The notes below the pieces were generated by a model. That model did no database searches and had not been told where the DNA came from. It worked only from the letters and a program-made list of their open reading frames with translations. A stretch of 64,000 bases of DNA, taken from contig OX940868.1 of assembly GCA_954871525.1 (NCBI GenBank), positions 22,625,056 through 22,689,055 on the forward strand, given 5' to 3'. Of the stretch, positions 10,152-22,595 are shown in pieces. The first letter of the stretch is position 1, and every line of letters begins with the position of its first letter. Both the position numbers and the translations under genes were made by a program. The stretch comes from Parietaria judaica. Taxonomy: Eukaryota; Streptophyta; Magnoliopsida; Rosales; Urticaceae.

Positions 10152-11625
10152 ATGGCGATAAACGCCTTAATGTTCGCAAGCCCTTCTTCTCCTCTCCTCA
10201 AACCACCAACCCCAAAGCCTCTCTCCATGCCCAGAAACCCCAGACCCGTCGTGTCGGGTCTGGTCGGACTCGGGGCGGGTCTGGCCCTGACGCTGGTGGG
10301 TCCCGCTCTGGGCGCCGAGTTGCAACTCAGTGAGCCGTCCAACGCGCTCTCTCTGCCCACTTGGGCGATTCACGTCTCGAGCGTCGTCGAGTGGTAAAGA
10401 TCGTTCCTTTTCGTTTTCTGGATTGTAATGTGTGCTCTTCTGAGCTTCTTCTGGGTTTCTTTCATGGCTTTCTGTGATAAGGATCACAGCGATGGGTTTC
10501 GTGTGGCAATATGGGGAGATTTCTGGCAATGAAGCTTGGAAGGGTCTTTCATGGGGCATGGTAGGAATAAAGTTCCAATCTTTATTAATTTAACAATTAT
10601 TTACATTATATGTCTCTGATTATCCAGTTTATTCGAGAAAACCCTTTCCTTTTAGTGTTTACGTCTATTTAATTGAGTATACAAGAGCGATAATATGGAA
10701 TTGACGACTGTAACAACATGTTATAACAAGATTCCTATTAAAACGTGCGAGTGAGGACGAAGTACGGTGAAAAACTTGTTTTTGTCTTTAGAGCAATCGT
10801 CAATTCGATAGAGAAGTCAGGCGCAATACACTCTGGTAACAATTAGTTACATTATCTGTCTGTGATTATCGTGTTAATAGGAGAAAACCCTTTTCTTTTA
10901 GTTTTTACGTCTATATAATTAAGTATAGAAGAGCGATAGTATCGAATTGACAACCGTATCAACATATTAGCACAAGCTTCCTAAGAAACGTGCGACGAGG
11001 ACGAGGTACAGTGAAAAGACTTGTTTGCCTTTCGAGCAATCGTCAATTCGATATCGATAGAGAAGTCATGCGCTTTACACTTGGTTAAACTATACATATA
11101 TACACACATATACGATATTATATATATATAAAATATTAAAGACTATCAACGAATTTGACAGTGACTGAGTGATTCAGGTGCCACTGCTAGGTGGAGCTTT
11201 TTGTGCTTGCACATGGCATTTCTTCTATAATTCCGAGTCTCTTGAGGTAAGAGCTAACGCACGTTCTTCACTTTACTGTATGTGTATATATATATCCTGT
11301 TTATGTGTGTTACAAATCATAAATTCAATCAGTATATATATAGTGCTGCTTAAGCTTGTGGACATAATAATGAGGAAAGTGAAATCATGCGACATATATT
11401 TATAGATATAATATATTTATATATATACGCACATTACATTGTCTTACTTCTAAGTTCTCCATGTTACTTTGAATGAGATGTATAAGAATTGATACTGATG
11501 ATGTTTGGGATTTGCAGGTATTGGTTGCCCTTCAAGCTGCGCTGACGACGATCGGAAACGCAACGATGTGCTATGCAGCGTTCCGGATATACAAAGCTTC
11601 CCAAGAGCGTTCGAAGAACCCATGA
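10152..11625 (+). CDS. Ycf49-like protein (DUF2499), plastid targeted
   Basis: Four exons: 10152-10393, 10482-10560, 11178-11246 and 11518-11625, giving 165 aa with consistent phases. The N-terminus (about 1-35) is a Ser/Pro-rich transit peptide. A hydrophobic Gly/Ala-rich stretch (GLGAGLALTLVGPALGAE) at about 37-55 resembles a thylakoid-transfer or membrane segment. The DUF2499 core follows: LPTWAIHVSSVVEWITAMG, EAWKGLSWGM, CACTWHFFYNSESLE and LTTIGNATMCYAAFRIYK, as in the cyanobacterial and algal-plastid Ycf49 family. Function is unknown; a thylakoid membrane location is inferred. The ATG at 10152 was preferred over the in-frame ATG at 9915 because the extra upstream residues are encoded by AT-rich DNA and do not look like a targeting peptide. 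Confidence 0.88.
10595..11087. repeat. Tandem duplication (~246 bp, two copies) inside intron 2 of the Ycf49-like gene
   Basis: Unit 1 runs from about 10595 and unit 2 from about 10841. Shared landmarks in the same order are TTACATTAT.TGTCT.TGAT, AGAGCGATA.TAT.GAATTGAC, CTTGTTT...GAGCAATCGTCAATTCGATA and GAGAAGTCA.GCGC. The copies have diverged moderately by point changes and small indels. Confidence 0.85.
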
Positions 11626-11976
11626 ATATTCAGTGTCATCGTTTCTAGTTGATGTAGAAACACGTGTATATTATAAATATGTCTATGATAATGAGGTTCT
11701 TGTTGTTTATGAGCTGCAACATTTTGTTTCTTTCTTTCAACTTCACCATTATAAATATTAGTTTGTATAAATTCTATTTATTTATCAGACGAAAAATTTA
11801 CTTTTTTTTTTTAGTCAAGATGGAAGTCCGAAATGTCGTTAAGCGAACTCGAATGTACAAACAATGCTACACACACAAGTACCCTAAAAACATAATATCT
11901 AGAAAAACTTATGCAAGATTAGCAAAAACATGCACGATGATATGGCTTATACAAAACCATATATATCTTTATATAT

Positions 11977-12291
11977 CTATAGGTTATTCTGCAACTGGGA
12001 AAGCAAAGCAAGGTTCTCTTGGTGAAGAAGATTAGCTCTCTTCCTCAGCTTCTCATTCTCTTCAATGATGGTTTGATTCTCCAAATACAGCTTCATGTTC
12101 TCCTCACAAATCTTTCTCCTAATAAATTTGCATCACGGTTAGACATTAAGGTATATATATATTATGTATATATGTAAGAATATAGCAAACTGTATAACTT
12201 ACTTGGTGAATCTGTGAAGTTGAAGCTTTGATCGCTTTGGCCTTTTGGAATAATAGCAAGTTCTTGGAGCTTTCTCTGTTACGATACACAT
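11977..12291 (-). CDS. ZPR: LITTLE ZIPPER (ZPR) microprotein
   Basis: Two exons on the minus strand, 12291-12203 and 12118-11977, separated by an 84-bp GT-AG intron, encode 76 aa. Each exon alone is too short to stand out as an open frame. The N-terminus starts MCIVTEKAPRT and is basic (SKRPKRSKLQLHRFTKRK). The remainder is a short leucine zipper, NMKLYLENQTIIEENEKLRK then LLHQENLALLSQLQ, which is the diagnostic ZPR block. Known ZPR proteins heterodimerise with class III HD-ZIP transcription factors (REVOLUTA, PHABULOSA and relatives) and block their DNA binding, in a feedback loop controlling meristem function and leaf polarity. The N-terminal MC start suggests the ZPR1/ZPR2-like group rather than the shorter ZPR3/4; this is inference. 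Candidate TATA sequences lie on the minus strand near 12345-12370. Confidence 0.92.
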
Positions 12292-13272
12292 ATTTATTTT
12301 TACTATGGTTTAGAGATATGAAGAATTAAGAATGATATATATATTTTTATAGAGTACATTGGTTTATATATTACAATTGATCATGTGTGTGTATAGAGAG
12401 AGTAAGTGTCTCATCTTTGGCAATGATGGAGAAACGGAAAAATATAAAGCCTTTTACGGTGGAAAAAGTGGGTCTCTATATGTCATTTTCCAATAGTATT
12501 AATTATAATTAAACGCGTTTTATTAACGATTTAAGTACTTCCTAAACCCAGTACAAATTACTCATGCACCCACTGTACTTCCTATAACATGGTGCGTAAT
12601 GTAAATTTTTAACGATTTTTTAAAGTAAATATTTAATAATTTTATTTTTCAAACACATAAATAACAACAATCTTCGATACTAAAAAATATATTTCGTACT
12701 AATATAATTTAACTTCAAAAATAATAAAAAAAAAAAGTCCGATTTTAGCGTTTATTATTAATAATGTAGATGAAATTTAATAGGAAATTATCATAATAAT
12801 ATTACAACGTTCACTATATATGAAAAATATTAATAATTTTTGTCTCTATTGTATAACACAAAATATATATAAAAAAACTTTTTTCTAAAAAAATAATACT
12901 TCTTTTGACTAAATCAAAAGTTAAGTTTTTATTTTCAAGCACATATATGACTAAATCATTTTTCATATTAAAAAATTGTGATACAGCTTACAAATTAAAA
13001 ACATCAAGTTCTTATTTCAATTTTAAGGTTTGTTATTAACGATTTAGATAAAACCTAATAAGAAAGGAAAAGTAATAGGAACTCATATTACTTCAACTTA
13101 ACCACATGTCCCAAGCTCATCTGTTGTTGGGCAATTGACTTTGAAGTTATTTATATAATATCAACGAATTTTATTTTTTTTCAAAAAAATATTTTTTTCG
13201 CTTAAATTGTTACACACAGTTTTCAAGTGGTACCCGTGTATGCACTGGGAGTATTGAATAGCTCCGCCCCTC

Positions 13273-13303
<31 letters not shown>

Positions 13304-13428
13304 TTCACGAAATTTGAACTTAAATATGTTTTTTTTGGTATCTAAGAAATTTACATGAAATTATGCCATATTGGCTTAACTCTGTAAGAACATTGCGTGT
13401 TCGATTTTGTCATTATGTGTAACATAGA
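12292..13428. other. AT-rich spacer upstream of ZPR
   Basis: The first ~150 bases should hold the ZPR 5' UTR and core promoter. The remainder is AT-rich with several poly-A runs and a (TA)n tract at 13273-13299. No genes or delimited elements were recognised. Confidence 0.45.
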
Positions 13429-14335
13429 TGTTGTGGAAGACTTTTTGTATATGACACGTGGAGGATATGTGACTCAACCACCAAGAAGATCAAGGCCATA
13501 AGAATAAAGTCAATATGCATAGCTGGGTGAGATATCATAGCTGTTGAGAGATATTCTTCATTCATGGAGAACATTTATTGTTACGGTTGTTGGATGAGCT
13601 GTCATAACATCTGTCAACACGACTATAAAGTTAATGTCCAAGATCTTCATCAAATTTAATGTCCAAGATCTTCACATGTAACCACATCCTCAAATAATGG
13701 ATTGGAGCATCAACACCTTGAATTACTGTGATTGAAGATTGTCAATCATCCCTTCAATCAGCCAAGATCGTGGAACCCTTATTTGGTTTGCCAATTTGAC
13801 CGGCTATATAACCTTTGCTTGTTGTGGTTAACAACTAGCGCGAAAAAATATAAAGACTTCTCAAAGGAAGCTGGAGGGTCTTGCGATCTCATTCGAGGAG
13901 TGATGGTCGGATGTTCGACGGTTGAAACACCCAAGGCCATTTTTGATAGTAGTACCTAAGAGAAAGCTGGAGGGTCTTGTGATCTCATTGAAGGAGTGAC
14001 GACTGGCTTTGAGACAGTTGAAGTCTCCAAGTCCGTTTCCGAACAAGAGTGCGATACTTTTTCCCTGGAGTTGGATCACCGGATGCGCTTGGTCCTGAGG
14101 GGGAGTTGTTTATTCCCTTGTGAAACTCAATAAAGTATCGTGTATAACCGGGTAACATTTTGACTGTATTCCAGTGGAATAAAGTATTTGGGTCAGTACT
14201 GCCCCCCGCAGAGTAAGTTCCCATGGGGGGTTTGCGAACTCCGTTACTAAATATCTCGTATCTTTTACTTTATACGCGTGTTTGATAATCTGGGCGATTT
14301 ACTGTGCGTTGATATAATTGTAACGTTACCAACAT
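13429..14335 (+). mobile_element. Probable solo LTR of a retrotransposon
   Basis: The block begins TGTTGTGGAAGAC and ends CCAACA, so its ends form the TGTTG...CAACA inverted terminal motif usual for LTRs. Inside, in order, are a TATA-like ctatataacc at about 13803, polyadenylation-type AATAAA near 14129 and 14179, and a purine-rich GAGGGGGAG at about 14097. A 96-bp internal tandem duplication (CTGGAGGGTCTTG at 13871 and 13967) is also present. No gag-pol frame lies next to it. A clean 5-bp target duplication is not visible, so either the ends or the solo-LTR reading may be slightly wrong. Confidence 0.45.
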
Positions 14336-14478
14336 CGTTAGTATCCGATTTCAAAGTTTGATTGTTATATACTTCTAGTTATTTGTTCAGGCCATGGTTT
14401 CATATTTTTTTTTATGATCACACAAAATACAAGCAAGACATTCATATTATAAGTTATAGCAATATAAACTTGCTATTT

Positions 14479-14517
<39 letters not shown>

Positions 14518-15469
14518 GGTAACTAGGAACTAACTTCTTAGTGATGATCAAATATGTTATTGATGGCTTTGTAATCACAACTGGCTAATAATAATAATAA
14601 TATATATATAACATAATCTCTCTCTCATAAAGAGTCAAATATCGAAATATTAAGGGACAGCGGACAGGAATGTAGAGAAAAACCCACATATATATAATCT
14701 CCACCTTCTTCATTATGATTTTCTCAACCTTCATGTTCATCTGGTGGGTGCACTATATATATTCTTTATGATCATCATCAACTTATTTATATATTGTGGC
14801 TATGTCCACATACATATATATACACATAAGTCCGTATTAGAACTTAATTAATCAAAATTAATAGAAGAAGATATATATGTACAGAAACATTTTATACGTT
14901 ATATGTATAAGCAACTATGATGCAGTCACATGAATATGAGTTTTGTATGTATCTATATTATACTATGATTCTGTCTTGGATTATACGTGTCCTTTTTTTT
15001 ATGTATATAGAATAGTTATTTTGATCTAAATCCTAATTAGTGTTTTTCGTTATCATAAAAGAGGATTACATTGAATAATCTAAGAGACACTTGATTTTTA
15101 GCTCCTTATATAAAATTATAACACTTCTATATTACTGCTAACTTGTATATACGTGTATCATATATATTGATCACATGTATCATGCACACTATTATAATGC
15201 ATGTACACACTATATTCCGTAGTGAGAATATACCGTATAATTATGTTGTTTTGAATAAGGAAATGGAAGGAAAGATACCTATATATTATGGCTATGCAAA
15301 TTAGAAGTCAACCAGGAAATGAATATAATAGTTTCGTTGGAGTGTAGTCTCAGTACCTGAAATATCGCTCGGCCAAATCATGCAGCATTTGACGTAGTTC
15401 ACATGCACATTACTAGTACTAATCATGACCCCTATACCCAATTCAAGTGGGTCCGTTGATCATCACAAC
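14336..15469. other. AT-rich gene-free stretch
   Basis: Contains a 30-bp pure (AT)n tract at 14481-14510 and many short TA-rich words. Nothing resembling a gene or a delimited mobile element was found. Confidence 0.5.
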
Positions 15470-15753
15470 TAGAGCTGCGCATTTCCGTCGTCAACCACGC
15501 TCGCGACTCGTCGCGGTGGATTCCGGCGCGTCGCGACGCGTCGCGATTCCAAGATTCCGGTCGCGACGAGTCGCGACTCCCCCGTTCTCTCTCTCCCTCC
15601 CGCTCTCTCTCTCTCTCCGTCTCACAGCAGCGTCTCTCCCGCTCTCTCGCGACTCGCCGTGACGCCACACGTCGCGACGCGTCGCGACGCCATCATCTCG
15701 CGGCGTTGGCGACCGAGTCGCGACGTGCCGCGGCGGTGGAATGTGCAGCTCTA
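15470..15753. mobile_element. GC-rich non-autonomous hAT element (copy 1 of a TCGCGA-palindrome family)
   Basis: The 284-bp element has terminal inverted repeats TAGAGCTGCGCATTTCC (left) and TAGAGCTGCACATTCC (right, minus strand). It is bracketed by a perfect 8-bp duplication ATCACAAC at 15462-15469 and 15754-15761, diagnostic for hAT. The body is strongly GC-rich in an AT-rich setting and built of GTCGCGACTCGTCGCGA-type overlapping palindromes around a CT-rich core. It encodes no transposase. Confidence 0.9.
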
Positions 15754-17098
15754 ATCACAACACACCTCAATTAGCTTCCACTAAATTTGACTATTATTCA
15801 TATAACTATATAAGACGTTGGGTTTTCAAAGAAATCCCATCTTCGAAAACAGAAGTTACGGGAGATCTCCGAAAACAAATAATGAAAATAAACTATATAT
15901 AGAAAAGAAAATCCTACTAAGTTTGCTACTTTTGTAGCGGGTGTGATTTTTTTTTAGGTGTTTTAGGGGCATTTCTCATAAATTTTAAGTGTTTTTTGGG
16001 CATTTTGTGAGTTTTTTTTTTTTTTTATATTTTATATTTTTATTATTATTTCTTCGGGATCTCAAATGCTTCTGAATTGCTTCCAGAGATTACATGCTCC
16101 AAACCGATGAAAGTTGAAGTCTTTATTTCGTCCATCACGCAACGTGGGATCACCTCGATCGCCTTTAAAGACTGTGGCGAAAAATCAAGTTGTTGGACTG
16201 TTAGAATCCGAGTGAGAGGAAAATTTCGATCACTCTACGAAAGGGTTATACAAATTTTCTTTCTCTATTTCTAAGGTAAATATTTCTCTTATGATTAGTT
16301 AATGTGGTTTAACCCTAAACTCTAATAAATTACTCAAACTCATTAAGTCATTAATTAGTTTTTGGACATCAAGCGCTTCGTAAGTTTCACACCCAATCAT
16401 AGCTAAACAAGACCATAAACATTTTCATATTATAAGTTATAATCATACAAATTGTATGTGGCCACATTATGTACTTGTACACATTCAACCAAAGAATGAT
16501 TGTATTATTCGTATCTTTTGTGAATTGCAACATAATTATGAGCATATATGTAATGCTTCATCGCAATTCAGGATATGTATTATGAGCAGTCCATTTCAGT
16601 GGTTGAATAATTTTACAATAAAAATATGCTTTTTATAATGCCTTGTGTGAGAGTTTGAGTAGTGAGTAGCCACTCAAATGTAATTTATATATGATATATC
16701 TATATAATGAGTCCAATGGCAACGAAGCTCGGTTTTGACAAAATATCCATCTCGGTTTCTTCCAACACGTTTTTTTCTTTAATTTTATTAGATCCAAAAC
16801 CGGCACCGAACCAAAAAAAAAAAGGGTCAACACTCTAACACATAGCATTAAACGCGTCGAGGCAAATTATAGTTCCTTCTGGATTTTATTGATGTCTTTT
16901 TTACTTAAAAAAAAATTATTTTGTTTTGGTTAGATCTTTTCAATAAATAATTAGTTAGAAAATCATGCGGTTAGATTATGAGACCTTCAATCTTTATTAA
17001 TTGATTATGTTTATATAGACGTTGTTATGGGTTTTTTTCTGCCTAGCCCAAAAAAAAGGTCCAAAATAATAAAAATCTCAACAAGTATGGACGCGGTT
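15754..17098. other. AT-rich gene-free stretch
   Basis: No gene or delimited element was recognised. Open frames at 16077-16274 and 16456-16638 lack any family features. Poly-T runs occur near 15946 and 16012. Confidence 0.4.
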
Positions 17099-17233
17099 GA
17101 AATGGACGCCCTTGAAATGGGCTCCTTAGAAATGAGCGCACTTCAAATGAGCGCCTAAGAAATAAGCGCGCTAGAAATGAGCACCCTTGAAATGGGCTCC
17201 CTAGAAATGAGCTCCCTAAAAACGAGCGCGCTT
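17099..17233. repeat. 15-bp minisatellite, nine units
   Basis: Nine consecutive 15-base units of the form GAAATGRGCNCCCTW (17099, 17114, ... 17219) with a few substitutions per unit and no length variation. Since 15 is a multiple of three, the minus strand can be read as a five-residue periodic peptide (SFLGS-PFQGC-SFLAR type), but the frame has no gene context. The flanking sequence is gene-free. Confidence 0.9.
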
Positions 17234-19614
17234 GCTTTTTCACAATAATTACTTAATTGTCCAGGGGGCTCATAAAGTTATTTTTAACTACTTAGAGATC
17301 CTTGGATCCTTCTATAATAGAAGTTTCAAAGTCAGAAAAACGGATCGATCCCATTCGAACTCGGAACTAAACACAATCTGATCAAACGCTCTCTAGATTG
17401 ATAAAAGCTCTCAAAACTCACATTGAAGTACGTGATGACCTGATCCTGTTAAAACGGGAACGTAGGCAGCCTCGTTACAAACGAAGAGGTCCGGCATCAA
17501 ATATTATCAACCCCCTTCTTTTTTTATGTCCTTAAGCATATCAACGAAGTCGGAAAATTATGTTTCAAGCTCAATCTAACCGCTAAGAAGACATTAGGCC
17601 CGACCCAAAATTAAGACTTGGACCGCTTTACTGTTGATCCATTTTTCGGAATTAACAGACGTAATTACAAGCTTATCTCATAGGCGTTTGGAAAAGAAAA
17701 AACTTTTTATAAGTGTAAATCTGTGATACTATATTAGGAGGACCTTAGAATAAAAGTTATATATAGTAAATGTTTATAATGTTTATTATATTAGGAGGAC
17801 CTTAATATAATGTTGGGACCGTCAAAATTTATTATATTATCGAATTAGTTATATAATAATTATAATTAAAAAATAAATAAATTCTATATAGCATGTAAAG
17901 AATACTAATATGTATTTCTAATAATAAAACTACATGATGAGTTATTTAATGTAAATTATTAGTATTTCATAACTAGTTAATATTATATTTTATTTATAAT
18001 GAGTTCATAATTAGTTGTATAATGTTATTATATTTATAATGAATTATTAATTTATATATATCACTTAAGACGTATATACTTCTAAAAGAAATTATTCTTA
18101 TAAATTTTGCGAATTATTAGTTTAGCTAGTTAGGCTCAAGTCGGGACTGGACAAAAATATTATTAAATCGAGGTTATAAATTTATTGAGGTTATATTGTA
18201 TATGGATTATTGGCGGCATAAGTACTCATAGTTGATAAAATTGAGGCAATGCATAGCGCTGTATTTTTTTATGAACTTCGGTCAAATATCGTTATGGTAT
18301 GATGGATGTTGGAGAGAGAGCTGAGGCAACACATATTTCAATCAACGAGACAGTAGATGACATTTACAACAACTTACGTAAGAAAAAAAAATGTTGAAGG
18401 AAACATGGGTCGCCTCAATTTTATTAAATATGTACTTTTACTGTCATCTTTGGTCAAAATTTAGATACTTGTGCTGTAAGTTATAGACTATAGAGAGAGA
18501 GAGTTAGACAATGAAAGATTGAATTTGTAAATGGGCCTATGAGAGTATAGCTTGAGAAATATAAGCCCAATATAATCCTCATCGAATGACATAAAATCTT
18601 TGAAACATTTATATTTCAAGACATCATATTAAATTAATTAAATGTCTCCATGAATACTAACTACATCATTTAAGATAATAAGGCTTTCATTTTTAAGACT
18701 TTCAGTTTTCTCTTAATTTTCGACTAGAACAAGATATATATCAAGCTTCTATTGATCTCAAATCTCCTAATCAGTTTCAGTGGATGAGATCGATCGATGC
18801 TTGTATTGTTCACCTATTTTAGTGAATAGTGTGTATACTATTTACACACTAATATATATATATATTCCTGTGCCATTGTTTAAGTATGAATTTTTATTCG
18901 ATTTTAGTGAATAGTTGTAGATTTTATTTTATTTTTCAAGAATAATGCAGGCTTGAATATGACAAAGTGAACTTAATTAACATCCGAGAGACACAGAGAA
19001 AAAAACGAGACTGAAAAAAAAAAAACTAAATCTATATGATAAAATAAAATAAAATAAGAAGAGAACTTGCTAGAGTTCTCTTCTAACATATGTTGTATTC
19101 GTCGTTCATTAAAGAAAAAGTAAAATTTAAAATGATGATGACTCACATATCGAGCAAGAAAATAAGCACGTACATCTCTTTCTCTTAATAAAAGCAAGTA
19201 TTGTGGATGATAACAACGTTTAACTTCGATTATTTGAACCTAAAGTTAACTTTGTTATTATTGGACATTATATAGAAATTAGCCAAAACACTTTTGGTAT
19301 AATGCAAAATGCAAACAAAGCATGTAAAAGTAAATTAATTAAACAAATTAGTCGTACCTTTATAAAGAATAAAATTAGACCTTATACACATCAATATATA
19401 TATACGAGTTGTATATTCTCGGAAAACCCAATATGATGATCATACTTTGATTTATCAATAAATGACAATGCTACATTCATAATGTTATGTATGACAGAAA
19501 AATAAAGTGTCACTATAATAAGTTAGGTTAAAAGGTGATGGTTGGGTCACATAATTTGCGTGCTCATAAATCAATGCCACATGCGACACCAAAACACTTG
19601 GTATCCAAGAAGAG

Positions 19615-19686
<72 letters not shown>

Positions 19687-22452
19687 ATTTTGTATGTATA
19701 CGAAAATATGATTCTAGTTGATCTTAACGCGGCTTACTATATATACGTTTCGCTATCTGAATGTTAGTAATATCTAAATTCTAAAGTACATATATTTATG
19801 CAAAATCTATATTGGTGATTATTGTGTAGAAAAAAGAAAGAAAGAGAAAAAAAGAAGAAATCACTATCTCATTAATTTTGCATGTGCCTTACGTTGACCA
19901 TAATTTCCAACTCATAACTGCTGCCAAATGTGAAGGCAAATTAATCCACCGACTCACATATTGGTATATACGAATAAAGCACGTGAATATATATGTATAT
20001 TAGTATATATATATATAAATAGTGTACAGTATAAATATAATAGCTAAGTATATTTATATATATACACCACAATCAAAATGATGAATGTTATTATGACTTA
20101 TGATATGATTAATATACCTTGTAATTGCTGTGTAAAAGATCATTATATTCGGTCGATTGCCCAACGTTCACACGAAATTAGGCACCAACAAAAATCCTAA
20201 ATATATAAAATATATAAATATCTATATACAATTAATTGAAGGACCACGCACTGACCTCAAATTGCAACTTTAGACAGAATTGTCTTTGTCAATTACCAAA
20301 GAGAAAGCAAAAAAGACGAAAAAAAAGGCACCATGAAAGGCCCACAAAATAAATAAATAAATCTAAAAAACCAAACTTTAATTTGAAAAAAAAAAAAACA
20401 TAGGGTTTGGTCAATCATACATAACATAACAATGATGCTCCATCTAAAATAAATTTCATTTGATTTGCAAAGCTATAATATCAAACACTATTAATTTGAA
20501 GAATATAATAATGGTAACATGTATTGTAAATTAATCATTAACTCTAATTCATGGACCATAAATATAATTATAATATATTATAGGTTAAAGAAATTCTCTT
20601 TCTTAGGATTATATAGAAGCATTTATATCATGTACGTGTGTCAGTTGAAGTATATATTTCAGCCATAATATTGCAATAATTTCTGTCTTGTAGACCTAGT
20701 TTATATATGTACGTCTCTTCAAATAATGTTATATATCTATATATATATATATCATCGAGCAGAAATATGAACCAAGTTCTCCTAGAGTCTGTTTCACGTA
20801 TTGTTACATAATTTAATTTTCAAAGACATTTTATATGGTTGATAGAGAAATAATAACTTTCACTTTGAAAATTAGAAAACATAGACAAATTAGTGTCGGA
20901 CACGAATTTAGACCATTAAAATTTAATTGTAACAAATCAATTCCAAAAAAAAAAAAAAAAAAAAGTCATTCTAAATATTTCATCGATATTATCTAAATAT
21001 AGATCAAGCAAACTATAAATACATAAATAGGGGGTGATCATATTAATATTAATAATATTATTAGTACTATTATTACTTATAAATCATCTATAATTAATGG
21101 TATGGACTATATATATATGGAGTATGGACTATCACTAAATGAAGCATGATGAAATACAAAGAATATGATACAATCTCTTTATGATTCTATCTAGCAGAAT
21201 GGTCGGTACGGCATTGACTCAACAAAGCATGTCACCTTTTTCTTTTCAGGATAATTAAGATTCATATAATGTGTATACATATATATAGTTATATATTATG
21301 AAGTATGAACTTGCTCTTTTATTGGATATACTTTTGTATTTTCTCTGTCAAACAATTTAGTTATAAAGATCTATGAGGGACATTGCTGCAAAAAAGTTAT
21401 GATCAGTACTTTAGGGTTTATAGGTTCACGCACTTTGCATAAAATGATATATATTAAGCTTTGATTTAATTTTACTTGGTACCATTTAGATTCAAATATT
21501 GTTTAAAAAGTCACAAATAATTCATATACAATATTCTTGTACAGAGGTCATTTTCTCACTTTCTATGCTCTTTATCTTCTATCCTTTTTAAGTCATCGTG
21601 CTAATAATCAGAGCTTTATTATATTCCTTATTTTGGCTTTGAATACATAAATATGTTTATTAGTTCATATATTATCCAATAAAATTAATTGTGGCCTGCA
21701 AAATCTTATTGATAAATTATCAAAAATAAGCAGAAAAAAGCAGAGTCTGCACTGCGCTATTTTTATTTAATTATTTGTGTGTTCTGTACTGCAAGTTGCA
21801 CAGACACTTTGGACAGGAAATTATTAATGAAACCAACAAATATTCATAATAATAAGCCAACAACATATACCAAATTATGTTGCATTTAATAATTTGTTTC
21901 GGCTGTATAAAAAATACTAGAAGTATTTAATTCGTTATATTTGTAAAAATGTAGACTGTGAGGTCAAATCACGTTGCATGTCACGTAATTCCAAAACCAT
22001 GCATGTAGTGTACAATAGATAGAGCCGATCCGAATCACGTAACACAATAATTGTTTACTAATCTGTATATTATTTCGGCTACTACTTATGAATTATTATT
22101 CTATTTTTCCACAAACAAAATGAATATAAAACTAGAATTGTTTCCATAAACAGCATCATCGCGTTCTCTCTAGATTTGGCATAGAATATTAAGAATATAT
22201 AATATAATATATTGTAATTTGTATGTATTAGTATAATTTAGTTAGTAGTCTATTATTAATTAACTCCATAAAAATTGGAGCTTCCAAGTTCCAACCAATC
22301 CAAAAAACGGTATAATTTTTTACCCTTTCATTTTCAAGACAGAAACTATATTCTCAAAGAATAATTTGTGAAAAATTACGTTTAGAGAAAATCAGAGTAT
22401 GAAAAGATGAAATTCTTTTTTTTTTTTCTAAAATAAAAATTAGAGATGGCCA
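17234..22452. other. Large AT-rich gene desert
   Basis: No coding exon was recognised over about 5 kb. The segment at 17400-17520 (ACGGGAACGTAGGCAGCCTC and flanks) is less AT-rich and may be an LTR-retrotransposon remnant, but no ends are visible. At 18209 GGCGGCATAAGTAC resembles the terminus of the foldback MULE at 30253-31328. A compound AT/GT microsatellite lies at 19616-19682. Confidence 0.4.
19616..19682. repeat. Compound (AT)n-(GT)n microsatellite
   Basis: About 39 bases of pure AT alternation pass directly into about 28 bases of pure GT. Such uninterrupted tracts are usually highly length-polymorphic. Confidence 0.95.
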
Positions 22453-22595
22453 TATATATACAGTGGCGTAGCCAGGATTCCGTTTCAGCCGAAGCACAAT
22501 GCAAAATTTTTAACTGTTTTTTTCAAAAACATAAAGAACGACAATCACACTAAAATATTGTAATGTCTAAAAAAAACATAAATAGATAGCGTTGC

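Noticed and set aside
17043..17243. Pentapeptide-repeat protein on the minus strand
   Set aside because: The periodic peptide follows from a 15-bp minisatellite; it lacks the A(D/N)LXX pattern, a plausible start context and any partner exon.
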